Positions 43,325-51,251 of a stretch of 64,000 nucleotides of DNA are shown one piece after another. Location: positions 62,001 through 126,000 of the forward strand of contig WYBX01000115.1 of NCBI GenBank assembly GCA_011525695.1, in the 5' to 3' direction. Under the pieces are notes generated by a model. It was not told the DNA's origin and did not search any database. It worked only from the letters and a program-made list of their open reading frames with translations. This stretch comes from Verrucomicrobiia bacterium. GTDB taxonomy: Bacteria; Verrucomicrobiota; Verrucomicrobiia; Opitutales; Opitutaceae. The first letter of the stretch is position 1; each line of letters begins with the position of its first letter. Both the position numbers and the translations under genes were made by a program.

Positions 43325-44326
43325 ATGCTGAGTTCAATGCTTGATTCGCGGATTGCACGCGCCGGCGCAATTGTCGCCGCGCTCACGTTCGCCGCCACCG
43401 CAGCCACGGCCCGGGATTCCGCCAATCGGGAAGGGAATGCTTCCACGACCGCCGAAACACGGCCGGCCACGCTGTTGTTCAAGTCCGGGTTCGAGGAGGG
43501 AGTCACGCTCGATCCGAAATTCGAGATGTATCCCAATGGCGGGTGGCAGGACATCGGCGGTGTCGATTCCGTGACCGGGTTCGCATGGCCGCCGCGGATC
43601 GGTGTACCGGCCACGATGCGGTTCCAGATGATCATTGGCCGGGCGGTGGAGCCGGACGTGATGAAACGGGATTATGTCGAGAACCGGATCGCGACGGTGA
43701 TCGGGCCGCGCGGCACCCCTACGCGGTCGCTCTACCAGTTGATCAAGAGCAAGGGTGAGGGCTTTTGCTGCACGCAGGACACGTTCATGCTCCAGCCGGC
43801 CGGCGAGCCGGGCGACCTTTACATCAGCTTCTGGATCAAACTCCAGCCGGACCTGCTGGAGAAGAACGCCAACAGCTGGAAGGCCTTCTTCGAGTGGAAG
43901 ACCAGGGGCGACTACCGGATCACAACCGGCATCACGACCCGCGATGGAATGGCGACGTGGCGATTCCAGGGCGACAACATCGCAAATGGTAAACTGCCGA
44001 AGGAAATCTTCTGGCGGATCGAGAACGGCGACCTGCCCGTGCCGGTGGGCGAATGGTTCAAGTATGAAGTGTTCTGGCACCGCAGCGCCGGCAGCGATGG
44101 TCGGGCGTGGACCGCAGTGAATGGGACGGTGATCGGCGACTACCGGGGGCCGCTGATGGGCGTCCGCGGTGATCCGATCGACCGGATCATGATTCCAAAC
44201 CTGTACCAGGGTGGTGCCGCGCCTCACTATCAATGGGTGGACGATCTGGAAATCTGGGACGGGTTTCCGCCGGCGGGGGACAATCCGCCGTATGCGCCGC
44301 ATGTCGCGGGAGGGACAGGACGATGA
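43325..44326 (+). CDS. Exported concanavalin A-like fold protein (possible polysaccharide lyase)
   Basis: This 333-residue protein has a signal peptide (IARAGAIVAALTFAATAATA). The mature part looks like a jelly-roll of the concanavalin A/glucanase type: KSGFEEGVTLDP at the start, ENRIATVIGPRGTPTRSLYQ, GDLYISFWIKLQPDLLEK, WKAFFEWKTRGDYRI, GEWFKYEVFWHRS and YQGGAAPHYQWVDDLEIWDG at the end. Secreted proteins of this build include heparin-lyase-like polysaccharide lyases and lectin-type binders; no catalytic residues can be assigned. Its TGA stop overlaps the ATG of the ADP-ribosylglycohydrolase-fold gene (ATGA), so the two proteins are translationally coupled. Confidence 0.7.
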   Translation: MLSSMLDSRIARAGAIVAALTFAATAATARDSANREGNASTTAETRPATLLFKSGFEEGVTLDPKFEMYPNGGWQDIGGVDSVTGFAWPPRIGVPATMRFQMIIGRAVEPDVMKRDYVENRIATVIGPRGTPTRSLYQLIKSKGEGFCCTQDTFMLQPAGEPGDLYISFWIKLQPDLLEKNANSWKAFFEWKTRGDYRITTGITTRDGMATWRFQGDNIANGKLPKEIFWRIENGDLPVPVGEWFKYEVFWHRSAGSDGRAWTAVNGTVIGDYRGPLMGVRGDPIDRIMIPNLYQGGAAPHYQWVDDLEIWDGFPPAGDNPPYAPHVAGGTGR

Positions 44327-46032
44327 TCCGCAGAATCCTTGGCTTTGGTGCCGGCGGCAGGACGAGGCGTGTTTTCATCGCCCTCCTGGGGCTCGGCGGG
44401 CTCTCAATCAGGGCGGCCGGAACCGGGGGCATCCCGGCGATGCCGCTGCATTCGCTCACGCGGGCGGACTATGCCGATCGCGTGGAGGCGGTGTGGACGG
44501 CGCAGATTGCAGCCATGCTCATGGCATGGCCACACGAGCACCGCACGGCATCGGTGGAATGGCTGACGGATTATCCCCGGCCGTACCAGAGCGCCATCGT
44601 GGATGACGATTGGTACTACGAGATGAGCGCCATCCGTGGCTTTGAAAAGTTCGGGATCGGCATGACGGTGGCCGAGCTGGGCCGGCAATGGCTGGAGGAC
44701 GGCTGCGGCACCTGGGGGTCGAGCAAGGAGGCGCGGCTGAATCTGGAACGCGGCATTCCCGCCCCTGACTGCGGCCATCCCCGCCACAACAAGCTCTGGT
44801 TCACGATCGGTCCGCAGTTCAGTGCGGATGTCTATGGCGCCCTTGCGCCGGGCCTGGTGAATGTCGCCGCGCGGATGGCCCGCGAGTACGGCGCCATCAA
44901 TGGTTATGCCGAGGCGGTCGACGGGGCCGTCTTCGTGGCCGGGATGATCAGCCTGGGGTTTGTCGAACGGGATCCCAGGACGATTGTCCGGCAGGCGGCG
45001 CGACTGATCCATCCGGATTCGCCGTATCGGAAATGCCTGGACGAAGTCATCGCCTGTGCCGACGCCGGCGATGAGTTTCAGGACATCGCAAATCGCGTCG
45101 AGGATCGCTGGCACCTCGAGTATCCGGCGACGAACAACGCCGTGAGCAACGGCGGCCTGGTTGCGCTTTGCGTGTGGTTTGGCGGCGGCGATTTCCTGAA
45201 GACCGTGAATCTCGCCGCCCGGGCGGGTGATTTCACCGACGCGGACTGCAACGCGGCCAATGCAGCCGCGGTGGTCGGTGCAATGCAGGGGATGAAGGCG
45301 ATCCCCGTGCATCTGGTCCGCCAGCTGGGCGATCGCATCGTGGGGGAGAAAATGGACCGGCTGGTCTTCCCGCGGCCGGTGGACGAGCCGATTTCGGCGC
45401 TGGCGCGCCGGACGGCGGCCATCGGCGAGCAAATCGTCGCGGCCCGGGGCGGGCGGCTCGCCGCCGACCGGCTGGAGTTGCCGGCGACGGAGCCGGAAAC
45501 GCTGCCGGTGCAGCGGTTCACGCTCGCGGAGCTCACCCGGTTCTGGAATCCCGAGTGGACGCTCGAGCGCGCGGGATTCGGCGGCCAGGGCGGCGGGCTG
45601 GGGGGAATCCGCGGCATGACGCATCTGCGGGGTGACGTGCTGGCCACGTATCCGCGCGACGAGGTGCGTGGGGTCCTGCTCCGGCGCAAAGCTGTCCTGG
45701 GCCGGCAGCCGATCCTCCGCTTCCAGGCCGGCGTGGATGCCGGCCGAGCCTGGGAACTCGCCATCTTCGTGAACAACCGGCAAATGGTGAAACGCGTAAT
45801 CGACGGGCTCGGCGCAAACGGGATCCGGTGGGAGGCCATTGACGTCGACCTGAAGGAATATGCCGGCCAGTCCGTGGAGTTACGGCTCTACCAGCTGGTG
45901 CTCGTGCACAACCGCACTGCAGGAAATGCCTTTTGGAAGGATTTGCGGATCGAGGATCCGACCACGGCCGGCCGCGCACCGGTTCCCGGCGCTGCGACGG
46001 GCGCCGGCAGCGCCGTGACGGCCGGCGATTGA
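44323..46032 (+). CDS. Exported ADP-ribosylglycohydrolase-fold protein with C-terminal sandwich domain
   Basis: This 569-residue protein has an N-terminal hydrophobic segment after TRRVF (IALLGLGGLSIRAAG), suggesting export. Residues about 45-370 match the all-helical ADP-ribosylglycohydrolase fold. The first metal site is DDDWYYE and the second DADCNAANAAAVVGAM, keeping the acidic ligands in altered form. The C-terminal about 170 residues (RFWNPEWTLERAG onward) form a beta-sandwich of the NPCBM/CBM type ending VLVHNRTAGNAFWKDLRIED. True ADP-ribose removal outside the cytoplasm is unlikely; position among glycan enzymes suggests it cleaves a glycosidic or N-glycosidic bond. Coupled by ATGA overlap to the preceding gene and 39 bp before GH127. 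Confidence 0.8.
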   Translation: MIRRILGFGAGGRTRRVFIALLGLGGLSIRAAGTGGIPAMPLHSLTRADYADRVEAVWTAQIAAMLMAWPHEHRTASVEWLTDYPRPYQSAIVDDDWYYEMSAIRGFEKFGIGMTVAELGRQWLEDGCGTWGSSKEARLNLERGIPAPDCGHPRHNKLWFTIGPQFSADVYGALAPGLVNVAARMAREYGAINGYAEAVDGAVFVAGMISLGFVERDPRTIVRQAARLIHPDSPYRKCLDEVIACADAGDEFQDIANRVEDRWHLEYPATNNAVSNGGLVALCVWFGGGDFLKTVNLAARAGDFTDADCNAANAAAVVGAMQGMKAIPVHLVRQLGDRIVGEKMDRLVFPRPVDEPISALARRTAAIGEQIVAARGGRLAADRLELPATEPETLPVQRFTLAELTRFWNPEWTLERAGFGGQGGGLGGIRGMTHLRGDVLATYPRDEVRGVLLRRKAVLGRQPILRFQAGVDAGRAWELAIFVNNRQMVKRVIDGLGANGIRWEAIDVDLKEYAGQSVELRLYQLVLVHNRTAGNAFWKDLRIEDPTTAGRAPVPGAATGAGSAVTAGD

Positions 46033-46071
46033 AACTGCCAACAGGTTCGTGCTCGATTTCTCCCTCCACCG

Positions 46072-47970
46072 ATGAAACGCCTGCCGATCCTGGTCGTCCT
46101 CTCACTGCCCTTGCTCCCGCTGCTGCGAGGCGGGCAGCTGCCGCTTCCCTTTGTGGTTCCCGCCCGGGTGCCGGACCAGCAGGAGTTCCATGAGCCCGAT
46201 CAGATTGTGCTCCGTGGCTATCTGGGCTCCAGGATTGACGCCAACGCGCGCGGTCGGCTGCTCGCAGTCGATGAGGACCGGCTGCTCGAGGGCTATCGGA
46301 AGCGGCCCAGCCGGCAGTCATGGGACTGCGAGCATGTCGGGAAATGGCTCCATGCGGCCACGCTCGCCTGGGCCAACACCGGCGACCCGGCACTGCGCGC
46401 GAAGCTCGACCGGGTGGTCCGCGAGCTGATCGCCTGCCAGCTCGAGGACGGCTACCTGGGCACTTATCTTCCAGAGAAGCGGTGGAGGTCATGGGATGTC
46501 TGGGCGCACAAATACAACCTGCTCGGGCTGCTCACGTACGTCCGCTACACGGGCGAGCGCGGACCGCTGGCCGCCTGCCGGCGGATGGCTGATCTGCTCT
46601 GTCGCGAAATCGGTGCCGGGCCCGGGCAGCACGGCATCCTGCAGAACAGCCCGCATTTTGGGATGGCGCACAGCAGCGTGCTCGAGCCGATGGTATTGCT
46701 CTATCGGATGACCGGCGAGCCGCGCTATCTCGAGTTTGCCCGTTACATCGTGCAGGCGTGGGATGGCCCCGGCGCACCGCGGATTGTGGCCGATTTGCTG
46801 GCCGGGAAGGGGGCCCACCAGATCGCGAACGCCAAGGCCTACGAGATGCTTTCATGCATCAGCGGCACGCTCGAGCTTTACCGGGTGACGGGAGATGCGC
46901 GGCTCTTGGAGGCGGCGCGCCATGCCTGGACAGATATTGCTACGAAGCGGCTGTACATCACGGGCACGGCCACCCACCACGAGCATTTCCACGCCGACTT
47001 CGAACTGCCCAACGGACTGCAGGACGTCGGCGAAACCTGTGTCACGGTCACCTGGCTGCAGTTCAACGCCCAGCTGCTGCGGCTGACAGGCGGGGCGGAA
47101 TACGCCGAGGAACTGGAGCGCACGTGCTACAACCATCTCCTCGGCGCCCAGCAGCCCGACGGGCTGGGCTGGGGCTATTACGTGCAGCTCGAGGCCGACC
47201 GGAAGCCGTTTTCCGCGGATCTGACGGGCCATTGCTGCCTTTCGAGCGGGCCGCGCGGCGTGGCTTTGATTCCGACCTTTGCAGTTTCGGCCGATGCCGA
47301 TGGCCCCGTGGTCAATCTTTACGAACGCGGGATGGCGCGGCTTGCGTTGCCTGGCGGCCGCCGGGTCGGACTCGATATCGAGACCGACTACCCGTTGGGC
47401 GAGCGGGTGCGGATCCGGGTGAACCCCGAGGCGCGTGGCGAATTCACGCTCAAGCTGAGGATCCCGGCATGGGCGCCGGACGCGACCATCGCGGTCGCCG
47501 GAAAGACCGAACGCCCCCAGCCCGGGGACTACGCCAGCGTGACGCGGACATGGCAGCCGGGCGACGTGATTGATCTCACGCTGCCGCTGAAGCCAAGGCT
47601 CGTGATGGGGCAGCAGGGGAACACCGGCCTGGCCGCCGTCCTCTACGGCCCGCTGGTGCTGGCGGCGGATGACAGTGTCAACACCGCCAGGATCGGGACA
47701 TTCCAGATCCGGAATCCGGGGTTGCACGGGCTAGGCTTCGCGGTCGAACCGGCGCCAAACCGGGATGCGATGGCGCCCGGCCGCGCCGTGTTTTCGATCA
47801 CGGCCCGGACGCTGCTGCCGGTTGACAAGGGACCGGATCGCGAAGTCCGGGTCCGGCTGCTGCCCTTCTCCGAGGCCGGCTGCGATGCCCCGTACAAGGT
47901 CTGGCTGCCGGTGACGCTCGACGAGGTTCCCTCCGAGGCCCCGCTGGGTGCCGCTTCGCGCCGGTCGTGA
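46072..47970 (+). CDS. Exported GH127-type beta-L-arabinofuranosidase
   Basis: This 632-residue protein has a signal peptide (LPILVVLSLPLLPLLRGG) and an alpha/alpha-barrel with two beta-domains. The zinc/thiolate site of GH127 (Bifidobacterium HypBA1: Glu, Cys, Cys, Cys) is present as E321 and C323 in ETCVTVTWLQFN and C388/C389 in GHCCLSSGPRG; one of the paired Cys is the nucleophile. Other landmarks are QDGYLGTYLP-like EDGYLGTYLPEKRW and MAHSSVLEPMVLLYRMTGEP. Length is close to the family norm. It should release beta-L-arabinofuranose, or a related sugar as in the wider DUF1680 group. It sits mid-operon between the ADP-ribosylglycohydrolase-fold and GH31 genes. Confidence 0.88.
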   Translation: MKRLPILVVLSLPLLPLLRGGQLPLPFVVPARVPDQQEFHEPDQIVLRGYLGSRIDANARGRLLAVDEDRLLEGYRKRPSRQSWDCEHVGKWLHAATLAWANTGDPALRAKLDRVVRELIACQLEDGYLGTYLPEKRWRSWDVWAHKYNLLGLLTYVRYTGERGPLAACRRMADLLCREIGAGPGQHGILQNSPHFGMAHSSVLEPMVLLYRMTGEPRYLEFARYIVQAWDGPGAPRIVADLLAGKGAHQIANAKAYEMLSCISGTLELYRVTGDARLLEAARHAWTDIATKRLYITGTATHHEHFHADFELPNGLQDVGETCVTVTWLQFNAQLLRLTGGAEYAEELERTCYNHLLGAQQPDGLGWGYYVQLEADRKPFSADLTGHCCLSSGPRGVALIPTFAVSADADGPVVNLYERGMARLALPGGRRVGLDIETDYPLGERVRIRVNPEARGEFTLKLRIPAWAPDATIAVAGKTERPQPGDYASVTRTWQPGDVIDLTLPLKPRLVMGQQGNTGLAAVLYGPLVLAADDSVNTARIGTFQIRNPGLHGLGFAVEPAPNRDAMAPGRAVFSITARTLLPVDKGPDREVRVRLLPFSEAGCDAPYKVWLPVTLDEVPSEAPLGAASRRS

Positions 47971-48083
47971 CTCCGCCGGACCGGATGCATCGACATGGCA
48001 CATCGGGCCGCCCTGAATGCCGAAGGACCGCGTTGGTTCGTGGGATTTCCTCCCGTCACGAATCGGCCGGCCACCTGACGATC

Positions 48084-49712
48084 ATGATGAAAAAAGTCCT
48101 TCTCTTCCTTGCCCTGACGACTGCCGCGCTCGGTGCCGAGACGCCGCTCGAAATCCCACTGCTGCCGGGAGAATACTGGTGGGGCGGGCTCAGTGTCGAT
48201 GGCCCGCTGATGCCTTACCATGCGGAAAGCCGGCTGCACCGCGACTTGTATGGCAACAGCGGCGGCAACCAGGCCCAGCCGCTGTTGATTTCGAGCCGCG
48301 GCCGCTTCGTCTGGAGCGGGCAGCCGTTCCAGTACGCCTTCGAAGCGGGTGCGCTCCGGATCACGGAGGCGCACGGCCGGCTCGAGCATGGGACGGCGGC
48401 AAACTCGCTGCGCGACGCCTTCCGCCACGTGTCACAACGCTTCTTCCCGCCGGACGGCCGGATTCCCGACCCGGCGATGTTCACGCATCCGCAATACAAT
48501 ACCTGGATCGAACTGATGTACGATCAGAACCAGGACGACATCCTGGGCTATGCACGGGCGATCCAGGCGCAGAAGTATCCGCCGGGCGTGCTGATGATCG
48601 ACGACAACTGGCAGGAGAACTACGGCAACTGGCAATTTTCCGCGCGGCGGTTCGCGAATCCGAAGGCGATGATGGAGGAGCTGCGCGGGCTCGGGTTCCA
48701 GCTGATGCTCTGGGTGTGTCCCTTTGTCAGCCCGGACAGCGAGATCTTCCGCGACCTCGAGAAGCGGGGGCTCCTGCTCACCGAGTCCGGGCCGGCGGTG
48801 GCCCCCGGGCCGGGGATGGAGCCGGTGCGCCGGGCGGCGATGATTCGCTGGTGGAACGGGGTGAGTGCCTGCCTCGATCTCACGCACCCCGGGGCGCAGG
48901 CGTGGTTCCGCGAGCAGCTGGATCGGCTGGTCGAGGAGTACGGCGTCGGCGGGTTCAAGTTCGATGCGGGCGACGCCGAGTTCTACACGGGGAACCTCGT
49001 CTCCCACGCGCCCGCCCTGCCCAACGATCACACCGAGATGTTCGGCCGGGTGGGACTGGATTTTCCGCTCAACGAATACCGCGCCTCCTGGAAGCTCGCC
49101 GGAAAGCCGCTCGCCCAGCGGGTCCGGGACAAGGCTCACGAGTGGGACGATCTGCGCGCGCTGATTCCCAGCATCCTGGCCCAGGGGCTGATGGGCTATG
49201 CGTTCACGTGTCCCGACATGATTGGCGGCGGCGAGTTCACCTCGTTCCTCGAAGGTGCGAGGATTGACGAGGAACTCATCGTGCGCTCGGCCCAGGTGCA
49301 CGCGTTGATGCCGATGATGCAGTTTTCGGTCGCGCCCTGGCGGATTCTCAGCCCGGGGAACAATGAAATCTGCCGCCGGATGGCGGAGCTGCATGTGCGG
49401 CATGCTGAGACCATCCTGGCACTGGCACGCGAATCCGCCCGGACCGGTGAACCGATCGTCCGGCCGCTCGGCTGGCAGTGGCCCGATGCCGGCTATGAGC
49501 CGATCATCGATCAATTCATGCTCGGTGACGACATTCTCGTCGCCCCCGTGGTCGAAAAGGACGCACGACGCCGCCGGGTGCTTTTTCCCCCGGGGACCTG
49601 GAGGGGCGACGATGGCAGCTCGGTCACCGGGCCCGCGACGGTGGAAATCGCCGTGCCGCTGGAGCGGCTGCCCTGGTTCCGACGCGTATCTCCCAATGAA
49701 CACAAAAACTGA
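48084..49712 (+). CDS. Exported GH31-family glycosidase
   Basis: This protein has 541-542 residues, starting at one of two adjacent ATGs (48084, 48087). A short signal peptide is KKVLLFLALTTAALGAE. The GH31 barrel shows YNTWIELMYDQNQDDI, VLMIDDNWQENYGNWQF, GFQLMLWVCPFVSPDS and GVGGFKFDAGDAEF, where the Asp of KFDAG (about 293) is the predicted nucleophile. CPDMIGGGEFTSFL and the downstream LGDDILVAPVVEKDARRR region fit too. GH31 covers alpha-glucosidases, alpha-xylosidases, alpha-galactosidases and sulfoquinovosidases; specificity cannot be read here. Its 3' end overlaps the next gene by 17 bp, so co-translation is likely. Confidence 0.9.
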   Translation: MMKKVLLFLALTTAALGAETPLEIPLLPGEYWWGGLSVDGPLMPYHAESRLHRDLYGNSGGNQAQPLLISSRGRFVWSGQPFQYAFEAGALRITEAHGRLEHGTAANSLRDAFRHVSQRFFPPDGRIPDPAMFTHPQYNTWIELMYDQNQDDILGYARAIQAQKYPPGVLMIDDNWQENYGNWQFSARRFANPKAMMEELRGLGFQLMLWVCPFVSPDSEIFRDLEKRGLLLTESGPAVAPGPGMEPVRRAAMIRWWNGVSACLDLTHPGAQAWFREQLDRLVEEYGVGGFKFDAGDAEFYTGNLVSHAPALPNDHTEMFGRVGLDFPLNEYRASWKLAGKPLAQRVRDKAHEWDDLRALIPSILAQGLMGYAFTCPDMIGGGEFTSFLEGARIDEELIVRSAQVHALMPMMQFSVAPWRILSPGNNEICRRMAELHVRHAETILALARESARTGEPIVRPLGWQWPDAGYEPIIDQFMLGDDILVAPVVEKDARRRRVLFPPGTWRGDDGSSVTGPATVEIAVPLERLPWFRRVSPNEHKN

Positions 49713-51231
49713 AACCTCTTCGCCCGAACAGCCGTTTGGCCGGCGCGACTTCATCAAGGCGGCGGTTGCCGGCTCGGTTCTCGCGGCGGCGCCGGGGACT
49801 TTTGCGGCAGCGGGGTCCGGTCTCGAACTCAGCCTGGCCGACCCGACCGGGTTGGAGCTGGAGGGACCGCACCGGTTCCGCGACGTGGCGGGCCGCAGGG
49901 GCCTCCAGCTCACCAGCCTCAAGGCCAGGGCGACCGTACGGACGACGCTGCCACGATCACCTCAGGGAACGCTGTCGCTGTGGGTCTCGCCGCTCGAGGA
50001 TCTGACCTTTACCCGCGGGGTCGAGTCCGAGCCGAACGTGCCGTTCGATTACCCGCTCGTATCGGATGTCTTTCCTGCCCGTGATTTGAAGCGGGCGAAG
50101 TTCGGCCTCTTTGCCCGGGCCGGCTATCCGGCGCTGCTGGCAAAGTTTGCCGGCGGTTCGATGTGGGAGCGGATGGATTACGGGATGGCGCCGTTCGCCT
50201 ATGCCGAGAAGATCCTGCTGCGCCGGGGCTACTGGTATCACCTCGCGCTCACCTGGGATCGGCCGGGCGAGACGATGGTCGTGTATGTGAACGGGATGAT
50301 GGTCGGGCACAACCTTCGCGCGGGCGGATTCGAGGAACCCGGTGCCGAGTTGCAGCTTGGCAATCCGATGTTCGTGCTCAGCGACCTGCAGCTGGAACCG
50401 CGCGCTGTCGACGCGGCGGAGATCGACCGTCGTTACCGGAGCAAGCGGCCGGCGGAAAACACGGTCACGGAAGCGGACTTCCGGGCGATGCTCGTGCCGG
50501 CATTTGGCGCCCCGCTCGATCTGCGGCGGGACGCTTCATGGCGCAGTGCCTACGAATGCTCGTTCACGCGGGCGGGGGAGGGCGCCGACTGGTTGCTGCA
50601 GGGTCCGGGCAAGAAGTACCTGGCCGAGATGCGCCGGGAGACGACCGCGGAGGGGCTGTATCTGAAATCCCCGGACCAGATTGCGAACGAGACCCGGCTG
50701 TACCTCTGGAGTCCCCGGGCGTTCGAGGGCGATCACTGGCTGGAATTCGATTTCCGGCCGGAAAGCCCCGCCGGGCTCGCGCTGCTCGTCCTCTGCGCGT
50801 CGGGCATGCAGCGCGAGGACTATTTTGCGGATCATGGTGTCCCGGCAACGGGGTCCATGAAGACGATCCTGCGCGATCTGCGGAACTACCACTGGGAGTT
50901 CTTCCGCCGGGTCGAGGCGATGCGGACCGATGTCGAGACGCAGTATCTCGCGAAAAATCCGTTTGGCCGCCGGCTGCATGCCAGCTGCATCCCGCGGCTG
51001 GAGCAGAACCGCTGGTACCGGATCCGGTTTCTGGTGGCCGGCCGCCGCTTGCACGGGTCGATCGATGGCCGTACGGTATTCGACGTGACCGACAATCCGG
51101 AAAACAACAACGGGCCGGTCTATAACTTTGGCCGCATCGGGCTGCGGCTGATGTATGCCACGGCGATGCGGTTTCGGGACCTTTCACTCTGGACCCGGCC
51201 AACACAGCGCTCGCAATTCGACGCCGGCTGA
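49696..51231 (+). CDS. Tat-exported LamG/DUF1961 two-domain protein
   Basis: This 511-residue protein has a twin-arginine signal FGRRDFIKAAVAGSVLAAAP. The N-terminal half (about 45-265) reads as a LamG/concanavalin-type sandwich: LQLTSLKARATVRTTLPRSP, GTLSLWVSPLE, WYHLALTWDRPGETMVVYVN and a LQLGNPMFVLSDLQLE end. The C-terminal half matches DUF1961: TRLYLWSPRAFEGDHWLEFD, PAGLALLVLCASGMQREDYF, NYHWEFFRRVE, LHASCIPRLEQNRWYRIRFL and FGRIGLRLMYATAMRFRDLS. DUF1961 is also a ConA-like fold without known activity. The protein probably binds or cleaves the locus glycan. It overlaps GH31 by 17 bp and lies 20 bp before the CehA-type gene. Confidence 0.75.
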   Translation: MNTKTETSSPEQPFGRRDFIKAAVAGSVLAAAPGTFAAAGSGLELSLADPTGLELEGPHRFRDVAGRRGLQLTSLKARATVRTTLPRSPQGTLSLWVSPLEDLTFTRGVESEPNVPFDYPLVSDVFPARDLKRAKFGLFARAGYPALLAKFAGGSMWERMDYGMAPFAYAEKILLRRGYWYHLALTWDRPGETMVVYVNGMMVGHNLRAGGFEEPGAELQLGNPMFVLSDLQLEPRAVDAAEIDRRYRSKRPAENTVTEADFRAMLVPAFGAPLDLRRDASWRSAYECSFTRAGEGADWLLQGPGKKYLAEMRRETTAEGLYLKSPDQIANETRLYLWSPRAFEGDHWLEFDFRPESPAGLALLVLCASGMQREDYFADHGVPATGSMKTILRDLRNYHWEFFRRVEAMRTDVETQYLAKNPFGRRLHASCIPRLEQNRWYRIRFLVAGRRLHGSIDGRTVFDVTDNPENNNGPVYNFGRIGLRLMYATAMRFRDLSLWTRPTQRSQFDAG

Positions 51232-51251
51232 CACTGGATACTCCTACCCCC

